DNA from: Jejudonia soesokkakensis
GTDB taxonomy: Bacteria; Bacteroidota; Bacteroidia; Flavobacteriales; Flavobacteriaceae
Reading direction: 5' to 3'
Length of the DNA stretch: 64,000 nucleotides
Assembly: GCF_042664795.1 (NCBI RefSeq)
Contig: NZ_JBHTBN010000003.1
Coordinates: 310,001 to 374,000, forward strand
Of the stretch, positions 17,466 to 27,003 are shown in pieces (position 1 is the first letter of the stretch; the number at the start of each line of letters is the position of its first letter). A model generated the notes under the pieces. It was given only the letters and a program-made list of their open reading frames with translations. It searched no databases and was not told where the DNA came from. The position numbers were made by a program, and so were the translations under genes.

Positions 17466-18281
17466 TTAATCCATTTGCTTTTTAAAAGCATCTGCTCTGG
17501 CAAACATAAAATCAAGCAACTCTAATTCATTTTCAGACTTTAGAAGACTGGTTTCGATTCCTTTATCTTCCAGAAAATTAATGAAATCTGCTGCCTTACT
17601 CTGGGGTATTCCAAAAAAACTTTCAATGTATCTCGGACTAAACCGTTGTGTTAAATTGGTTGCTAAAGCCAGCTTTTCTTCTTCTGTTTTAGGAGTTTTT
17701 CTTTTGTCGGGTTTTCCAAAAATAAGGCGTGCCAATAATCCAACGCCACCAATAATATTAGCCCCATTTTGTTTTTGTCCATTGTAATAAGCTTCTTCAG
17801 CTTTATTCCCTCGAATAGCTGTTTGACCGTCATCTACAAAGCCATATTCAAATTCCCAAGCCTTATAATCCAATGCCCATTCAGTATCTAAATCTACTGT
17901 TTTAATTTTACCAACATCTACTTTTATATTTCCTGTGAGGTCGTAGGGACGCACAATAACTTCGGCTAACTGATTCACTGCTGGATTTAAATACACTTTC
18001 ATGCTTTTTGAAGAAATAATTCCCTCGTCAACGATGATTGTAAATGACTGATATTGAATACTAGTTACCTGTACCCGATCATTCTTGGCGACTTCTATAG
18101 TAAACAGTCCTTCTTCATCGGTTACAGTTCCTTTTTGTGAAGATGTATTATAAATATTGATACCGTCAACACTCTCCCCTTCTGGAGCTGTGATTTTACC
18201 ATTTACGAGAGTTCTTTCAATTTGCTGAGCTCCAACAAAAAAGGGTATCGCACACAGGAGTATAAGTAATAGTTGTTTCAT
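17466..18281 (-). CDS. Carboxypeptidase-regulatory-like domain protein (copy 1)
   Basis: This 271-aa protein has a signal peptide ending FFVGAQ, then a CarboxypepD_reg-like domain (TLVNGKITAPEGESVDGINI, TDEEGLFTIEVAKNDRVQVT). A shared motif near residue 115, IVRPYDLTGNIKVD, corresponds to VFLGPNLTGNIEQD in the downstream copy. The C-terminal half has an amphipathic, charged character. It is probably periplasmic. Ligand and role are unknown. It heads the run 18281 to 13759 on the minus strand. Confidence 0.85.
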   Translation of the reverse strand: MKQLLLILLCAIPFFVGAQQIERTLVNGKITAPEGESVDGINIYNTSSQKGTVTDEEGLFTIEVAKNDRVQVTSIQYQSFTIIVDEGIISSKSMKVYLNPAVNQLAEVIVRPYDLTGNIKVDVGKIKTVDLDTEWALDYKAWEFEYGFVDDGQTAIRGNKAEEAYYNGQKQNGANIIGGVGLLARLIFGKPDKRKTPKTEEEKLALATNLTQRFSPRYIESFFGIPQSKAADFINFLEDKGIETSLLKSENELELLDFMFARADAFKKQMD

Positions 18282-18358
18282 AGTATTCGAAAATTACGCT
18301 TTAAAGACGAACCAAATCGTTGGTTGTTTGTTAAATTTACGATTATTTCAAAAAAGCT

Positions 18359-19066
18359 ATGAAAAATCTACTCATTGCCAGTACTTCTACCTTGTATGGC
18401 GGTTCCTATTTAGACTATTTAAAAGATGCTCTTTCAGTACTATTTTCTGAAACAGATAGAATCATTTTTATACCTTTTGCAAGACCTGGTGGCATTTCGC
18501 ACGACGAATACACCTTAAAAGCTTCCGAAGTCTTTAAAAAAATTAATAAAAAATTGATAGGCATTCACGAGTTTGAAAACCCGTTGGAAGCCCTTCAGCA
18601 GGCAAAAGGCATTTTTACGGGTGGCGGCAACACTTTTGTACTTGTTAATGAGTTATACAAACACAGTTTAATGCAACCCCTTAGAGAAGCGATTTTTAAC
18701 GGACTTCCGTATTTAGGGACTAGTGCTGGAAGCAATATTTGTGGTGTAAGCATGCAAACAACCAACGATATGCCAATCGTATATCCACCTTCATTCAAAA
18801 CGTTAGGTGTAATTCCGTTTAATATCAATCCGCATTATTTGGATCCAATTTCTGGCACCAAACATATGGGGGAAACACGTGAAACGAGAATTAAAGAATT
18901 TCATACCCAGCATACTGTCCCGGTGGTTGGACTTCGCGAAGGAAGTTGGTTTCGGGTTCAAGGCGATTCCATAATCTTACATGGAAACGTAACTGCCCGT
19001 GTTTTTGAGCAGGAAAAAGATGCGTATGAGATAAATCCAGGGACTAATTTGCAGACTATTTTTTAG
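18359..19066 (+). CDS. pepE: Dipeptidase E (alpha-aspartyl dipeptidase), S51 family
   Basis: This 235-aa peptidase has the S51 nucleophile S122 in GTSAGSNICG, the oxyanion-forming FTGGGNTF, and the later NPHYLDP and GLREGSWFRV segments. It cleaves dipeptides with N-terminal aspartate in the cytoplasm. Length matches the family. It is convergent with a GNAT gene, overlapping its 3' end by 11 bases. Confidence 0.94.
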   Translation: MKNLLIASTSTLYGGSYLDYLKDALSVLFSETDRIIFIPFARPGGISHDEYTLKASEVFKKINKKLIGIHEFENPLEALQQAKGIFTGGGNTFVLVNELYKHSLMQPLREAIFNGLPYLGTSAGSNICGVSMQTTNDMPIVYPPSFKTLGVIPFNINPHYLDPISGTKHMGETRETRIKEFHTQHTVPVVGLREGSWFRVQGDSIILHGNVTARVFEQEKDAYEINPGTNLQTIF

Positions 19067-19490
19067 AAATATCTTTTACAAAATGGTAGCCTTTAGCTGC
19101 AAATCCGTGATTGTAATAGAACTTGTGTGAAGGAAAATTATGCACATAGGTATTTAACTCAACCCATGCTCCTCCTCGTTTTTCTGCATATTCATATACA
19201 TATTCCATTAGTCTTTTTCCAATGCCTTTGTTGCGGTGACTTTCCAGTACGATGACGTGGTCCATTTCTACACTTCTCCCAGCATAGTGGCGGGTTTGAT
19301 ACCAAAGTCCGCAGCACCCTATTAACATATCCTCGTCATAGATCCCAACACATTCATAATTTTGCTGTGCCATTTCTTGAACTCGTTCTTTTAGCAGCTC
19401 TTCGGAAACTTTTTCCTCACCAAGAATACGAAGTAAGGGAATAATGCAATCGATTTCTGAAGCCGGAATAATACGAAACAGTTCACTCAT
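19056..19490 (-). CDS. GNAT-family N-acetyltransferase
   Basis: This protein is 144 aa from the ATG at 19490; an in-frame TTG three codons upstream is less likely. The acetyl-CoA loop of the GNAT fold is visible as ESHRNKGIGKRLMEYV, followed by the C-terminal NFPSHKFYYNHGFAAKGYHF, typical of the family. The acceptor is unknown. Its 3' end overlaps pepE on the other strand. Confidence 0.9.
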   Translation of the reverse strand: MSELFRIIPASEIDCIIPLLRILGEEKVSEELLKERVQEMAQQNYECVGIYDEDMLIGCCGLWYQTRHYAGRSVEMDHVIVLESHRNKGIGKRLMEYVYEYAEKRGGAWVELNTYVHNFPSHKFYYNHGFAAKGYHFVKDISKK

Positions 19491-19534
19491 ATTTTTCAAA
19501 ATAATGGTACTTTTATTGCAGACGAAGATACTAC

Positions 19535-20278
<744 letters not shown>

Positions 20279-20343
20279 CTTAGTTGAATAGAAGTCAATA
20301 ATTAGCATTCCCGATTTCTCGGGTAGGCAAAAAAGATTTTAAG

Positions 20344-21105
20344 ATGAGAGGAAATTGGAAAGTTAGAATATTTATTGGTCTGGCCATCGTAGCTTTTGGA
20401 CTTTTTAAATATTGTAGTCGTATGGAAGAAAATCCGTACACAGGAAATACGCAAGCGATTGCCTTGGATACCGAGGAGGAAATTGCTATTGGACTTGCCA
20501 ATGCGCCTAAAATGATCGAAGAATATGGTGGTTTGTATCAAGATCAGCAACTACAAAGTTATATTGACATGGTGGGAAAGCGACTGGTAGACAATACAGT
20601 AGCTCGCAACTCTGAATATCAATACGACTTTCATTTATTGGCAGAACCAGAAACCGTTAATGCGTTTGCTCTGCCTGGTGGACAAATTTTTATCACCTAT
20701 GCACTATACTCAAAACTGGAGAATGAAGATCAGTTGGCCGGTGTGCTAGGGCACGAGATTGGTCATGTATTGGGTAGACACAGTAGTGAGCGAATTGCAG
20801 GCAGCGATGTATGGCAAACTGTTGCCCAGGGTGCCGAAGTTGCTGTAGGTGCTGGTGGAGCTTTGCAACAGTTAGGCATGAACACCTTATTAGGGAACGG
20901 TCGTGAGGACGAATTGGAAAGTGACGATCTGGGCGTTCGGTTTATGATCAAAGCAGGTTATGAGCCTAGAGAAATGATTAAGGTAATGGAGATTCTAAAA
21001 GCAGCAGCAGGTCCTAATCGATTGCCAGAATTTAAAAGTTCACATCCAGATCCTGAAAATCGAATTCAAAAAATTGAAGAGTCCATTGTAAAATATGGAG
21101 GGTAG
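20344..21105 (+). CDS. M48-family metallopeptidase
   Basis: This 253-aa protein has an N-terminal hydrophobic segment (IFIGLAIVAFGLFKYCS) and the zincin motif HEIGH (H137, E138, H141), with the third ligand in the ELESDDLGVRFM segment. AFALPGGQIFITYALY precedes the motif, as in BepA/LoiP-like periplasmic proteases that degrade misassembled outer membrane proteins. Length fits the secreted short form of the family. Confidence 0.92.
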   Translation: MRGNWKVRIFIGLAIVAFGLFKYCSRMEENPYTGNTQAIALDTEEEIAIGLANAPKMIEEYGGLYQDQQLQSYIDMVGKRLVDNTVARNSEYQYDFHLLAEPETVNAFALPGGQIFITYALYSKLENEDQLAGVLGHEIGHVLGRHSSERIAGSDVWQTVAQGAEVAVGAGGALQQLGMNTLLGNGREDELESDDLGVRFMIKAGYEPREMIKVMEILKAAAGPNRLPEFKSSHPDPENRIQKIEESIVKYGG

Positions 21106-21153
21106 TTTATCCTTGAAACAAGATTGTGTATCCATAAGCTTAAGACTAATTCT

Positions 21154-21161
21154 TACCTTTG
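21154..21161 (+). promoter_or_regulatory. Bacteroidota -7 element for gpmI
   Basis: TACCTTTG matches TAnnTTTG and lies 4 bases before the gpmI ATG at 21166, suggesting a leaderless or nearly leaderless transcript. A TTG at 21124 is further away than usual. Confidence 0.5.
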
Positions 21162-21165
21162 CTAC

Positions 21166-22680
21166 ATGAACAAAAAAGTAGTACTCCTTATTCTTGATGG
21201 CTGGGGAGTGACCCAAAATAATGAAGTTTCAGCGGTGGCACAGGCCAATACTCCGTTTATTGATTCATTATATTCGAAATATCCACATGCAGAAATACTA
21301 ACGCATGGCATGCACGTGGGCCTTCCGGAGGGACAAATGGGCAATAGTGAAGTAGGCCATATGAATTTAGGAGCCGGACGAATCGTCTATCAGGATCTGG
21401 CAAAAGTTAATCTTGCAATCGAAAACAATACGCTTAAAGATGAGCAGGTTTTAAAAGATGCTTTTAGCTATGCAAAACAACATAATAAGAACATTCACTT
21501 TTTAGGCTTAGTATCAAATGGGGGTGTCCACTCGCATATTGACCATATTAAAGGGTTGCTTACAGCAGCTCATGCTCAAGACCTGCAACATGTTTATGTA
21601 CATGCATTTACAGACGGCCGTGATGTAGATCCTAAGTCTGGTGCTGGTTTTATAGAAGAACTCGAACAACATATGCAACAAACAACTGGCACAATTGCTT
21701 CAGTAATTGGGAGATATTATGCAATGGATCGTGATAAGCGCTGGGAACGTGTAAAAAGAGTGTTTGATCTACTTCGCTTCGGAAAAGGGACTCCTTCAGA
21801 AAATGCTTCAGAAAGTATTAGACAAAGTTATAGTGAAGGGATTACAGACGAATTTATAGCGCCTATTTCTATTCAGAAAAACGGAAACCCAATCACAACC
21901 ATTGAAGCAGATGATGTGGTCATTTTCTTTAATTTTCGAACAGACCGAGGCAGACAACTTACCGATGTATTGACACAAAATGAGTATCCCGGATTTGAAA
22001 TGAACACACTTCCACTCTATTTTGTGACCATGACCAATTATGATGATTCCTTCGGAAACATTCACGTGATTTATGATAAAGAAAACTTAACCGAAACTCT
22101 TGGCGAAGTTTTGGAAAAATTTAATAAAACCCAGATTCGTATTGCTGAAACTGAAAAATACCCACACGTCACCTTTTTCTTTAATGGCGGAAGAGAAGAA
22201 CCGTTTGTAGGTGAAAAGCGAATTTTATGTCCGTCGCCAAAAGTAGCCACCTATGATCTACAACCAGAAATGAGTGCCTATGAAATTCGAGATAAAATCA
22301 TTCCGGAAATACGAGAAAAATCGGCTGATTTTATTTGTCTCAACTTCGCAAATCCAGATATGGTAGGCCATACAGGAGTATTTAAAGCAGCTATAAAAGC
22401 TTGCGAGACTGTAGATAGTTGCACAAAAAGCATTGTGGAAGTTGCACTCGAAAATGAATATACGACTCTCATAATAGCAGATCATGGTAATAGCGAAACG
22501 ATGCGAAATCCCGATGGCTCTCCAAATACAGCTCACACTACAAATCCAGTTCCAATTATTTTAGTCGATAAAGAACTCAAAACAATAAATAATGGTATTT
22601 TAGGCGACATAGCACCAACGGTATTAAAATTGATGGGATTACCACAACCCAAAACAATGACACAACAATCACTAATATAA
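21166..22680 (+). CDS. gpmI: 2,3-bisphosphoglycerate-independent phosphoglycerate mutase
   Basis: This protein of 504 aa from the ATG at 21166 interconverts 3- and 2-phosphoglycerate using two manganese ions. It has the N-terminal metal site (VVLLILDGWG), the phosphoserine region MGNSEVGHMNLGAGR, the phosphotransferase-insert motif GRYYAMDRDKRWER, and the C-terminal ADHGNSETM. A longer in-frame start at 21124 would run through the promoter element, so the ATG beginning MNKKVVLL is chosen. A thioredoxin-like lipoprotein follows 8 bases later. Confidence 0.96.
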   Translation: MNKKVVLLILDGWGVTQNNEVSAVAQANTPFIDSLYSKYPHAEILTHGMHVGLPEGQMGNSEVGHMNLGAGRIVYQDLAKVNLAIENNTLKDEQVLKDAFSYAKQHNKNIHFLGLVSNGGVHSHIDHIKGLLTAAHAQDLQHVYVHAFTDGRDVDPKSGAGFIEELEQHMQQTTGTIASVIGRYYAMDRDKRWERVKRVFDLLRFGKGTPSENASESIRQSYSEGITDEFIAPISIQKNGNPITTIEADDVVIFFNFRTDRGRQLTDVLTQNEYPGFEMNTLPLYFVTMTNYDDSFGNIHVIYDKENLTETLGEVLEKFNKTQIRIAETEKYPHVTFFFNGGREEPFVGEKRILCPSPKVATYDLQPEMSAYEIRDKIIPEIREKSADFICLNFANPDMVGHTGVFKAAIKACETVDSCTKSIVEVALENEYTTLIIADHGNSETMRNPDGSPNTAHTTNPVPIILVDKELKTINNGILGDIAPTVLKLMGLPQPKTMTQQSLI

Positions 22681-22688
22681 CTGAAACT

Positions 22689-23330
22689 ATGAAAAAACTA
22701 TTTATTCTATCGGTTGCAACTTTATTAGTTGCCTGTAATGGTACTAAAACTACTTCCGAAACAACCTCGGAAACTACAACGACTTCAGAAACTACGACTG
22801 AAACAAACACTACTAATGATACGTCAATTCCATCAACTGGCGGTGGCATTTATGAACCTTTAAATCAGACTGTACCTGATGATGAAGATACTGTAATTTT
22901 ACAAGGAAAAGTCAATCGAGAAGGCTTTCAAATGGAACCGTTTAATAGCTGGTTTACTGAAAATTTTAAAGATTACGTTGTTGATGAAACAACTTTAGAA
23001 ATGCTAAAACCTTTACTAGATGACATTAAAATAAAGGCTTTTATGGGAACCTGGTGTGAAGACAGCCAACGAGAAGTCCCTGCATTTTATAAAATTTTAG
23101 ATGCTGCTAATTATGACTATGATAGCATGGACATTATTGCAATGTCTCGTCAAAAAGACACTCCTGCTCAATATGAAAAAGGCTACAATATTATGCACGT
23201 TCCTACTTTTATATTCTATCGAGACGGCAAAGAAATTGGTCGTTTTGTAGAATATGCCAGAGAGACTTTGGAAAAAGATATGTATGCGATTTTGAGTGGT
23301 GCAGAGTATAAACATTCTTACGAAGACTAA
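22689..23330 (+). CDS. Thioredoxin-fold lipoprotein with a single active-site cysteine
   Basis: This 213-aa protein has a lipoprotein signal (lipobox VAC, C16), a Thr/Ser/Glu-rich linker at residues 20-50, and a thioredoxin-like domain with GTWCEDSQREVPAF. The active site is WCEDS: C123 is present, but the position of the second cysteine of CxxC is S126. The cis-proline loop is MHVPTFIFYRDG. It is probably a periplasm-facing protein that can form mixed disulfides but not act as a classical dithiol oxidoreductase. Confidence 0.88.
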   Translation: MKKLFILSVATLLVACNGTKTTSETTSETTTTSETTTETNTTNDTSIPSTGGGIYEPLNQTVPDDEDTVILQGKVNREGFQMEPFNSWFTENFKDYVVDETTLEMLKPLLDDIKIKAFMGTWCEDSQREVPAFYKILDAANYDYDSMDIIAMSRQKDTPAQYEKGYNIMHVPTFIFYRDGKEIGRFVEYARETLEKDMYAILSGAEYKHSYED

Positions 23331-23356
23331 TACTTTCCTATCGTACGAATTCTTTG

Positions 23357-23364
23357 TAATTTTG
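23357..23364 (+). promoter_or_regulatory. Bacteroidota -7 element for the HAD-like gene
   Basis: TAATTTTG matches TAnnTTTG, 7 bases before the ATG at 23372. No convincing -33 TTG is seen. Confidence 0.4.
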
Positions 23365-23371
23365 GCGTTCT

Positions 23372-23776
23372 ATGAAGAACGAAACCTATACTATAGCGGT
23401 AGATTTTGATGGCACCATTGTCGAGGACGAATATCCTGGAATAGGGAAACCTATAATTTTTGCATTTGATACGTTAAAAAAACTCCAAGAAGAAGGACAT
23501 CGACTCATTTTATGGACCTATCGAAATGGCAAAGCCTTAGACGAAGCGATTGCCTTTTGTAAAGAAAATGGAATTACATTCTACACGGTAAACAAAAGTT
23601 TCCCCGAAGAAGAATTTGATCCAAAATATAGCCGAAAGATTAATGCTGATTACTTTATAGACGATCGTAATATTGGCGGATTAAAAGGTTGGGGGGAGGT
23701 TTACCAATTACTAATTGGTGAAAAAACTCCGAATCTTACCCCCAAACCCAAAAAGAAAAGCTGGTTTTCCCTCTAA
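23372..23776 (+). CDS. HAD-like hydrolase of the BT0820 type
   Basis: This 134-aa small HAD-superfamily protein has the nucleophile pair D11 and D13 in AVDFDGTIVED. It also has LILWTYRNGKAL (motif II Thr) and the acidic motif ADYFIDDRNIGGL. It lacks a cap domain, as do the related BT_0820 proteins of Bacteroides. It is presumably a phosphatase of unknown substrate. It is followed 9 bases later by map. Confidence 0.88.
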   Translation: MKNETYTIAVDFDGTIVEDEYPGIGKPIIFAFDTLKKLQEEGHRLILWTYRNGKALDEAIAFCKENGITFYTVNKSFPEEEFDPKYSRKINADYFIDDRNIGGLKGWGEVYQLLIGEKTPNLTPKPKKKSWFSL

Positions 23777-23785
23777 GTAAGCACT

Positions 23786-24598
23786 ATGATTATACCTAAG
23801 ACACGCGAAGAAATTGAGTTAATGCGCGAAGCGGCTCTCGTAGTATCCAAAACTCTTGGGATGCTTGCCAAAGAAGTAAAACCTGGAGTTACTACAAATC
23901 AGCTAAATGACATGGCCGAAGAATACATACGAGCGCAAGATGCTATTCCTGGGTTTTTGGGTTTGTACGACTGCCCTTCTACCTTATTAACTAGTGTGAA
24001 TGAAGCAGTTGTTCATGGATTGCCTACAAATATTCCACTAAAGGAGGGAGATATTGTTGCAATCGATTGTGGCGCCATTAAGCACGGATTTTACGGTGAT
24101 CATGCTTACACATTTGAAATTGGAGAAGTTAACGCTGAAACCAAGAAATTACTTCAGGTGACTAAAGAATCGCTATATGTGGGGATTCGCGAGTTTAAAG
24201 CTGGAAATCGTGTAGGCGACGTAGGCTTTGCTATTCAGAATTATTGTGAGAACCATGGCTACGGTGTGGTACGAGAGTTGGTGGGTCACGGGTTAGGACG
24301 CAAGATGCACGAAGATCCTGAAATGCCAAATTATGGACGCAGAGGTCGTGGTAAAAAATTTGTTGAGGGAATGACCGTGGCGATCGAACCCATGATAAAT
24401 TTAGGAACTCGTAGGATCAGTCAGTTGGCAGATGGATGGACCATTGTGACTCAGGATAAAAAACCCAGCGCACATTTTGAACATGATGTAGCCTTGATTG
24501 ATGGCAAACCACACTTACTTTCTACTTTTGATTATATCTATGAAGCTTTAGGGATTGAAAGTAATGAAGAGGATGAGTTTCGCAGAAAGAAATCTTAG
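23786..24598 (+). CDS. map: Methionine aminopeptidase, type I
   Basis: This 270-aa enzyme removes the initiator methionine from nascent proteins. The two-metal site residues lie in IVAIDCGAIKHGFYGDHAYTF-like segments (two Asp), GHGLGRKMHEDP (His), TVAIEPMINLG (Glu) and the final HFEHDVALI (Glu/Asp-type ligand region). It lacks an N-terminal zinc finger, as in bacterial type I enzymes. It is directly followed by a methyltransferase gene with no gap. Confidence 0.95.
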   Translation: MIIPKTREEIELMREAALVVSKTLGMLAKEVKPGVTTNQLNDMAEEYIRAQDAIPGFLGLYDCPSTLLTSVNEAVVHGLPTNIPLKEGDIVAIDCGAIKHGFYGDHAYTFEIGEVNAETKKLLQVTKESLYVGIREFKAGNRVGDVGFAIQNYCENHGYGVVRELVGHGLGRKMHEDPEMPNYGRRGRGKKFVEGMTVAIEPMINLGTRRISQLADGWTIVTQDKKPSAHFEHDVALIDGKPHLLSTFDYIYEALGIESNEEDEFRRKKS

Positions 24599-25366
24599 AT
24601 GCAAAAACTATTTAAATTTTTTCTGAATTTAATCCCACGACCCGTCCTTATCAGGTTGAGTTATGTAATTCGTCCATTTGTAGCATTTTTTTTACGTGGA
24701 AACAAATACACAGATCCTATCGACGGAAGGTCTTTCAGAAAATTTTTACCCTACGGTTACGAGAATGTTAGGGAGAATGTCTTATCACCAAGTACGCTTT
24801 CTTTAGAACGCCATAGATTATTCTGGCTGTATCTTACTAATGAAACCGACTTCTTTTCAGCATCTAAAAAACTACTCCATTTTGCACCCGAACAAGCTTT
24901 CTTAAAACGCTTCAGAAAACTGCAACATGTTGACTACACAACAACCGATCTCAACTCGCCTATCGCCGATGTGAAAGCAGATATTTGTAAGCTTCCTTTT
25001 AAAGACAATAGCTTTGACATTATTTTTTGCAATCATGTCTTAGAGCACATTCCAGATGATACCAAAGCGATGCAAGAATTATATCGGGTATTAGCGCCTG
25101 GCGGAATGGCCATTCTTCAAGTGCCGTTAGAGAATGATAGAGCGAAAACGTTTGAAGATGACACCATCACAGATCCTAAAGAACGTGCTGCAATTTTTGG
25201 TCAGTACGATCATGTACGTATCTACGGAATGGATTATTTTGATAAACTTAGAAGTGTTGGTTTTACAGTAGAAGCAGTTGATTATACCGCTACGCTTTCC
25301 GAAGAGAAAATAAACGAATATCGTCTCGCAAAAGGTGAGTTATTACCTGTTTGTAGAAAAAATTAA
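24599..25366 (+). CDS. Class I SAM-dependent methyltransferase
   Basis: This 255-aa protein has a hydrophobic, basic N-terminal region (residues 1-35) that may contact the membrane. The methyltransferase domain begins at LLHFAPEQAF, with the later FKDNSFDIIFCNHVLEHIPD and LYRVLAPGGMAILQVPLE typical of Methyltransf_11. The acceptor is unknown. Its start abuts the map stop, and its 3' end overlaps the apbE stop by 4 bases on the other strand. Confidence 0.87.
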   Translation: MQKLFKFFLNLIPRPVLIRLSYVIRPFVAFFLRGNKYTDPIDGRSFRKFLPYGYENVRENVLSPSTLSLERHRLFWLYLTNETDFFSASKKLLHFAPEQAFLKRFRKLQHVDYTTTDLNSPIADVKADICKLPFKDNSFDIIFCNHVLEHIPDDTKAMQELYRVLAPGGMAILQVPLENDRAKTFEDDTITDPKERAAIFGQYDHVRIYGMDYFDKLRSVGFTVEAVDYTATLSEEKINEYRLAKGELLPVCRKN

Positions 25367-26373
25367 TCCAACAAAAATTCCTTCATACCCTCAGTGCTAT
25401 AGACCTGCGGAATATTCCCCGAATCATTATAAGTAAGATAGGCTTCAACTCCGTCCAATTTTTCTAGTAATGCCTTGGATTTTTCAAATCCCATAGCCAT
25501 AAAGGTCGTAGCATAGGCATCGGCTTCTATACACGTTTTAGCAATCACAGTCGCACTCGTCACATCGCTTTGTTCGGCTTTTCCCGTCAACGGATTTATG
25601 GTATGTACATATTTCTTTCCTGAAAGTGTATCCATTCGAAACTTTCGATAGTTCCCAGAAGAGGCCATCGCGCTATTTTGAAGGCTAATTCTTGCGGTGT
25701 ACTTTCGGTTTTCCAAATCAGATTCGGGACTTTCAATTCCAGCAATCCAAAAAGCATCTTTGTCTAGATTTTTTCCCTTAGCCAGTAGCTCACCGCCTAG
25801 CTCTATCACATAATTTTCGATATTATTTTTGTCGAGTAGTTCACCTATCAAGTCTATTCCGTAGCCCTTTGCAATCGCATTAAAGTCAAAATAGATATTA
25901 GTATTTTCCTTAGTGATTGTTCCATCGCTATTGAGTTTAACTTTACTGAAACCTACTATTTGTCGCAGCGAATCTAAAGTGGTTGAATCAATCTCTTTAA
26001 TTGGCTTTGTATCTCCAAATCCGTACGCATTACGTAATACCCCGATGGTTGGGTCAAAATACCCTTCAGATGTTTGATATACAATTTCTGAAACCCGATA
26101 CACTTCCTTAAAGATGTTATCGACTTGAATGGTTGAATCGCCTGCGTTAATTTTTGAAATATCACTTTGTGGCATATACGTACTTACCGATTTATTGACC
26201 TTGTAAAAAACTGAGTCCAAAGCTTGTTCTAACTCGATAGTTTCCGAAGCATAATACTGAATGGTATAAGTCGTTCCAAACGCATCCCCTTGAAGTACGT
26301 TCAATGAAGTAGCTTCTTCTTTGCAAGATGCCAAGCTTACAAAGACCATTAGAAAAAAGATTTTCTTTAGCAT
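25363..26373 (-). CDS. apbE: FAD:protein FMN transferase (ApbE), lipoprotein
   Basis: This protein is 336 aa from the ATG at 26373, where a lipoprotein signal begins (MLKKIFFLMVFVSLASC). ApbE attaches FMN covalently to a threonine in NqrB, NqrC and similar proteins on the periplasmic side. Visible motifs are GDAFGTTYTIQYY, YFDFNAIAKGYGIDLIGE, the Gly-rich ELGGELLAKG, and HTINPLTGKAEQSDVTSATV with ADAYATTFMAMG for the metal site. It lies 1 base after the 120-aa accessory gene. The Nqr operon that supplies its substrates is on the same strand, on the far side of the DUF6090 array. Confidence 0.95.
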   Translation of the reverse strand: MLKKIFFLMVFVSLASCKEEATSLNVLQGDAFGTTYTIQYYASETIELEQALDSVFYKVNKSVSTYMPQSDISKINAGDSTIQVDNIFKEVYRVSEIVYQTSEGYFDPTIGVLRNAYGFGDTKPIKEIDSTTLDSLRQIVGFSKVKLNSDGTITKENTNIYFDFNAIAKGYGIDLIGELLDKNNIENYVIELGGELLAKGKNLDKDAFWIAGIESPESDLENRKYTARISLQNSAMASSGNYRKFRMDTLSGKKYVHTINPLTGKAEQSDVTSATVIAKTCIEADAYATTFMAMGFEKSKALLEKLDGVEAYLTYNDSGNIPQVYSTEGMKEFLLD

Positions 26374-26374
26374 T

Positions 26375-26737
26375 TTATTTAATTTGTTGAAGTCCGTTGT
26401 ACACCATGGTATAGTCTTCATCTTTTAGCACTGGTTTTGCGTAATCGGTTCCGTGTCCCAGACCAACACCTGCATAATACGTTTTTGCTTCGTGGGAGTC
26501 TGCATGTTTTTTTATTGTCTCCATAAATACAGGATCATAGACATTAGCATCCTTGGGATAACGAACGGCACGAACAATCACAAAATGTAATTCTTTGTCT
26601 TTAAGTCCTACAAACTGAGGATCTCTTTTTAACTTCGAATTTACACCCAAAAATTCAAATCCGTTGGCCTTCATATCTTCTCCTACAATATTCATTGCCA
26701 GATTGTGTAATTCTTGTTCGTTAAGTTCTTTTGCCAT
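26375..26737 (-). CDS. Small Nqr-associated protein, 120 aa (often labelled NqrF-like)
   Basis: This 120-aa soluble protein (MAKELNEQELHNLAMNIVGE, then ELHFVIVRAVRYPKD and the C-terminal KPVLKDEDYTMVYNGLQQIK) has no iron-sulfur or flavin motif. Proteins like it in flavobacteria are sometimes named Nqr subunit F because of gene proximity, but the true NqrF here is at 34058-35365. It lies immediately upstream of apbE (1-base gap), which supports a role near Nqr maturation. Its start overlaps the stop of the decayed DUF4846 gene (TAATG). The actual function is unknown. Confidence 0.8.
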   Translation of the reverse strand: MAKELNEQELHNLAMNIVGEDMKANGFEFLGVNSKLKRDPQFVGLKDKELHFVIVRAVRYPKDANVYDPVFMETIKKHADSHEAKTYYAGVGLGHGTDYAKPVLKDEDYTMVYNGLQQIK

Positions 26738-27003
26738 TAATTGAAGCGTATAAATTTTATTTCATTAAAATAGTACGTGGGAATTTCTAGATAGGCTCCT
26801 ATTTTTAAAGAATACCACGGATTGATCTTTGAATCATTCAAATTTTTAAGCATATGTACACTTTGAGCCGGTGTATTTCCCTGTGCTAAAATAAACAAAA
26901 TTTCGCCTTTTTTGTTTTGGTTCTATTGATATTAAGCCCGCATTCTTAAAAGTGCATCTGCACATTGTTGGAAACCATTTGAAAGCACAGCAACTTCCAG
27001 TAC
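26737..27003 (-). pseudogene. Decayed DUF4846-family gene remnant
   Basis: Reading the minus strand in one frame gives VLEVAVLSNGFQQCADALL and then RMRA-stop-YQ-stop, followed by KKGEILFILAQGNTPAQS, VHMLKNLND and INPWYSLKIG before a final stop at 26737. The QQCADAxxRxRAEY block and the LAQ-x4-PAQ-x3-LKN block with PWYS are features I recall from DUF4846. Two stops appear in the first block, where Glu and Tyr are expected, and the middle of the domain is missing. The final stop overlaps the next gene as TAATG, as in a former operon. A further stop precedes the block, and coding potential may extend to about 27060. Confidence 0.7.

Noticed and set aside
21124..21166. Upstream in-frame start for phosphoglycerate mutase
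   Set aside because: It would translate through the promoter element, and family members begin at MNKKxxLLILDGWG.
22577..22849. Minus-strand ORF rich in Val and Ser
   Set aside because: It is the antisense of the Thr/Ser/Glu linker of the thioredoxin-like lipoprotein, a codon-bias artefact.
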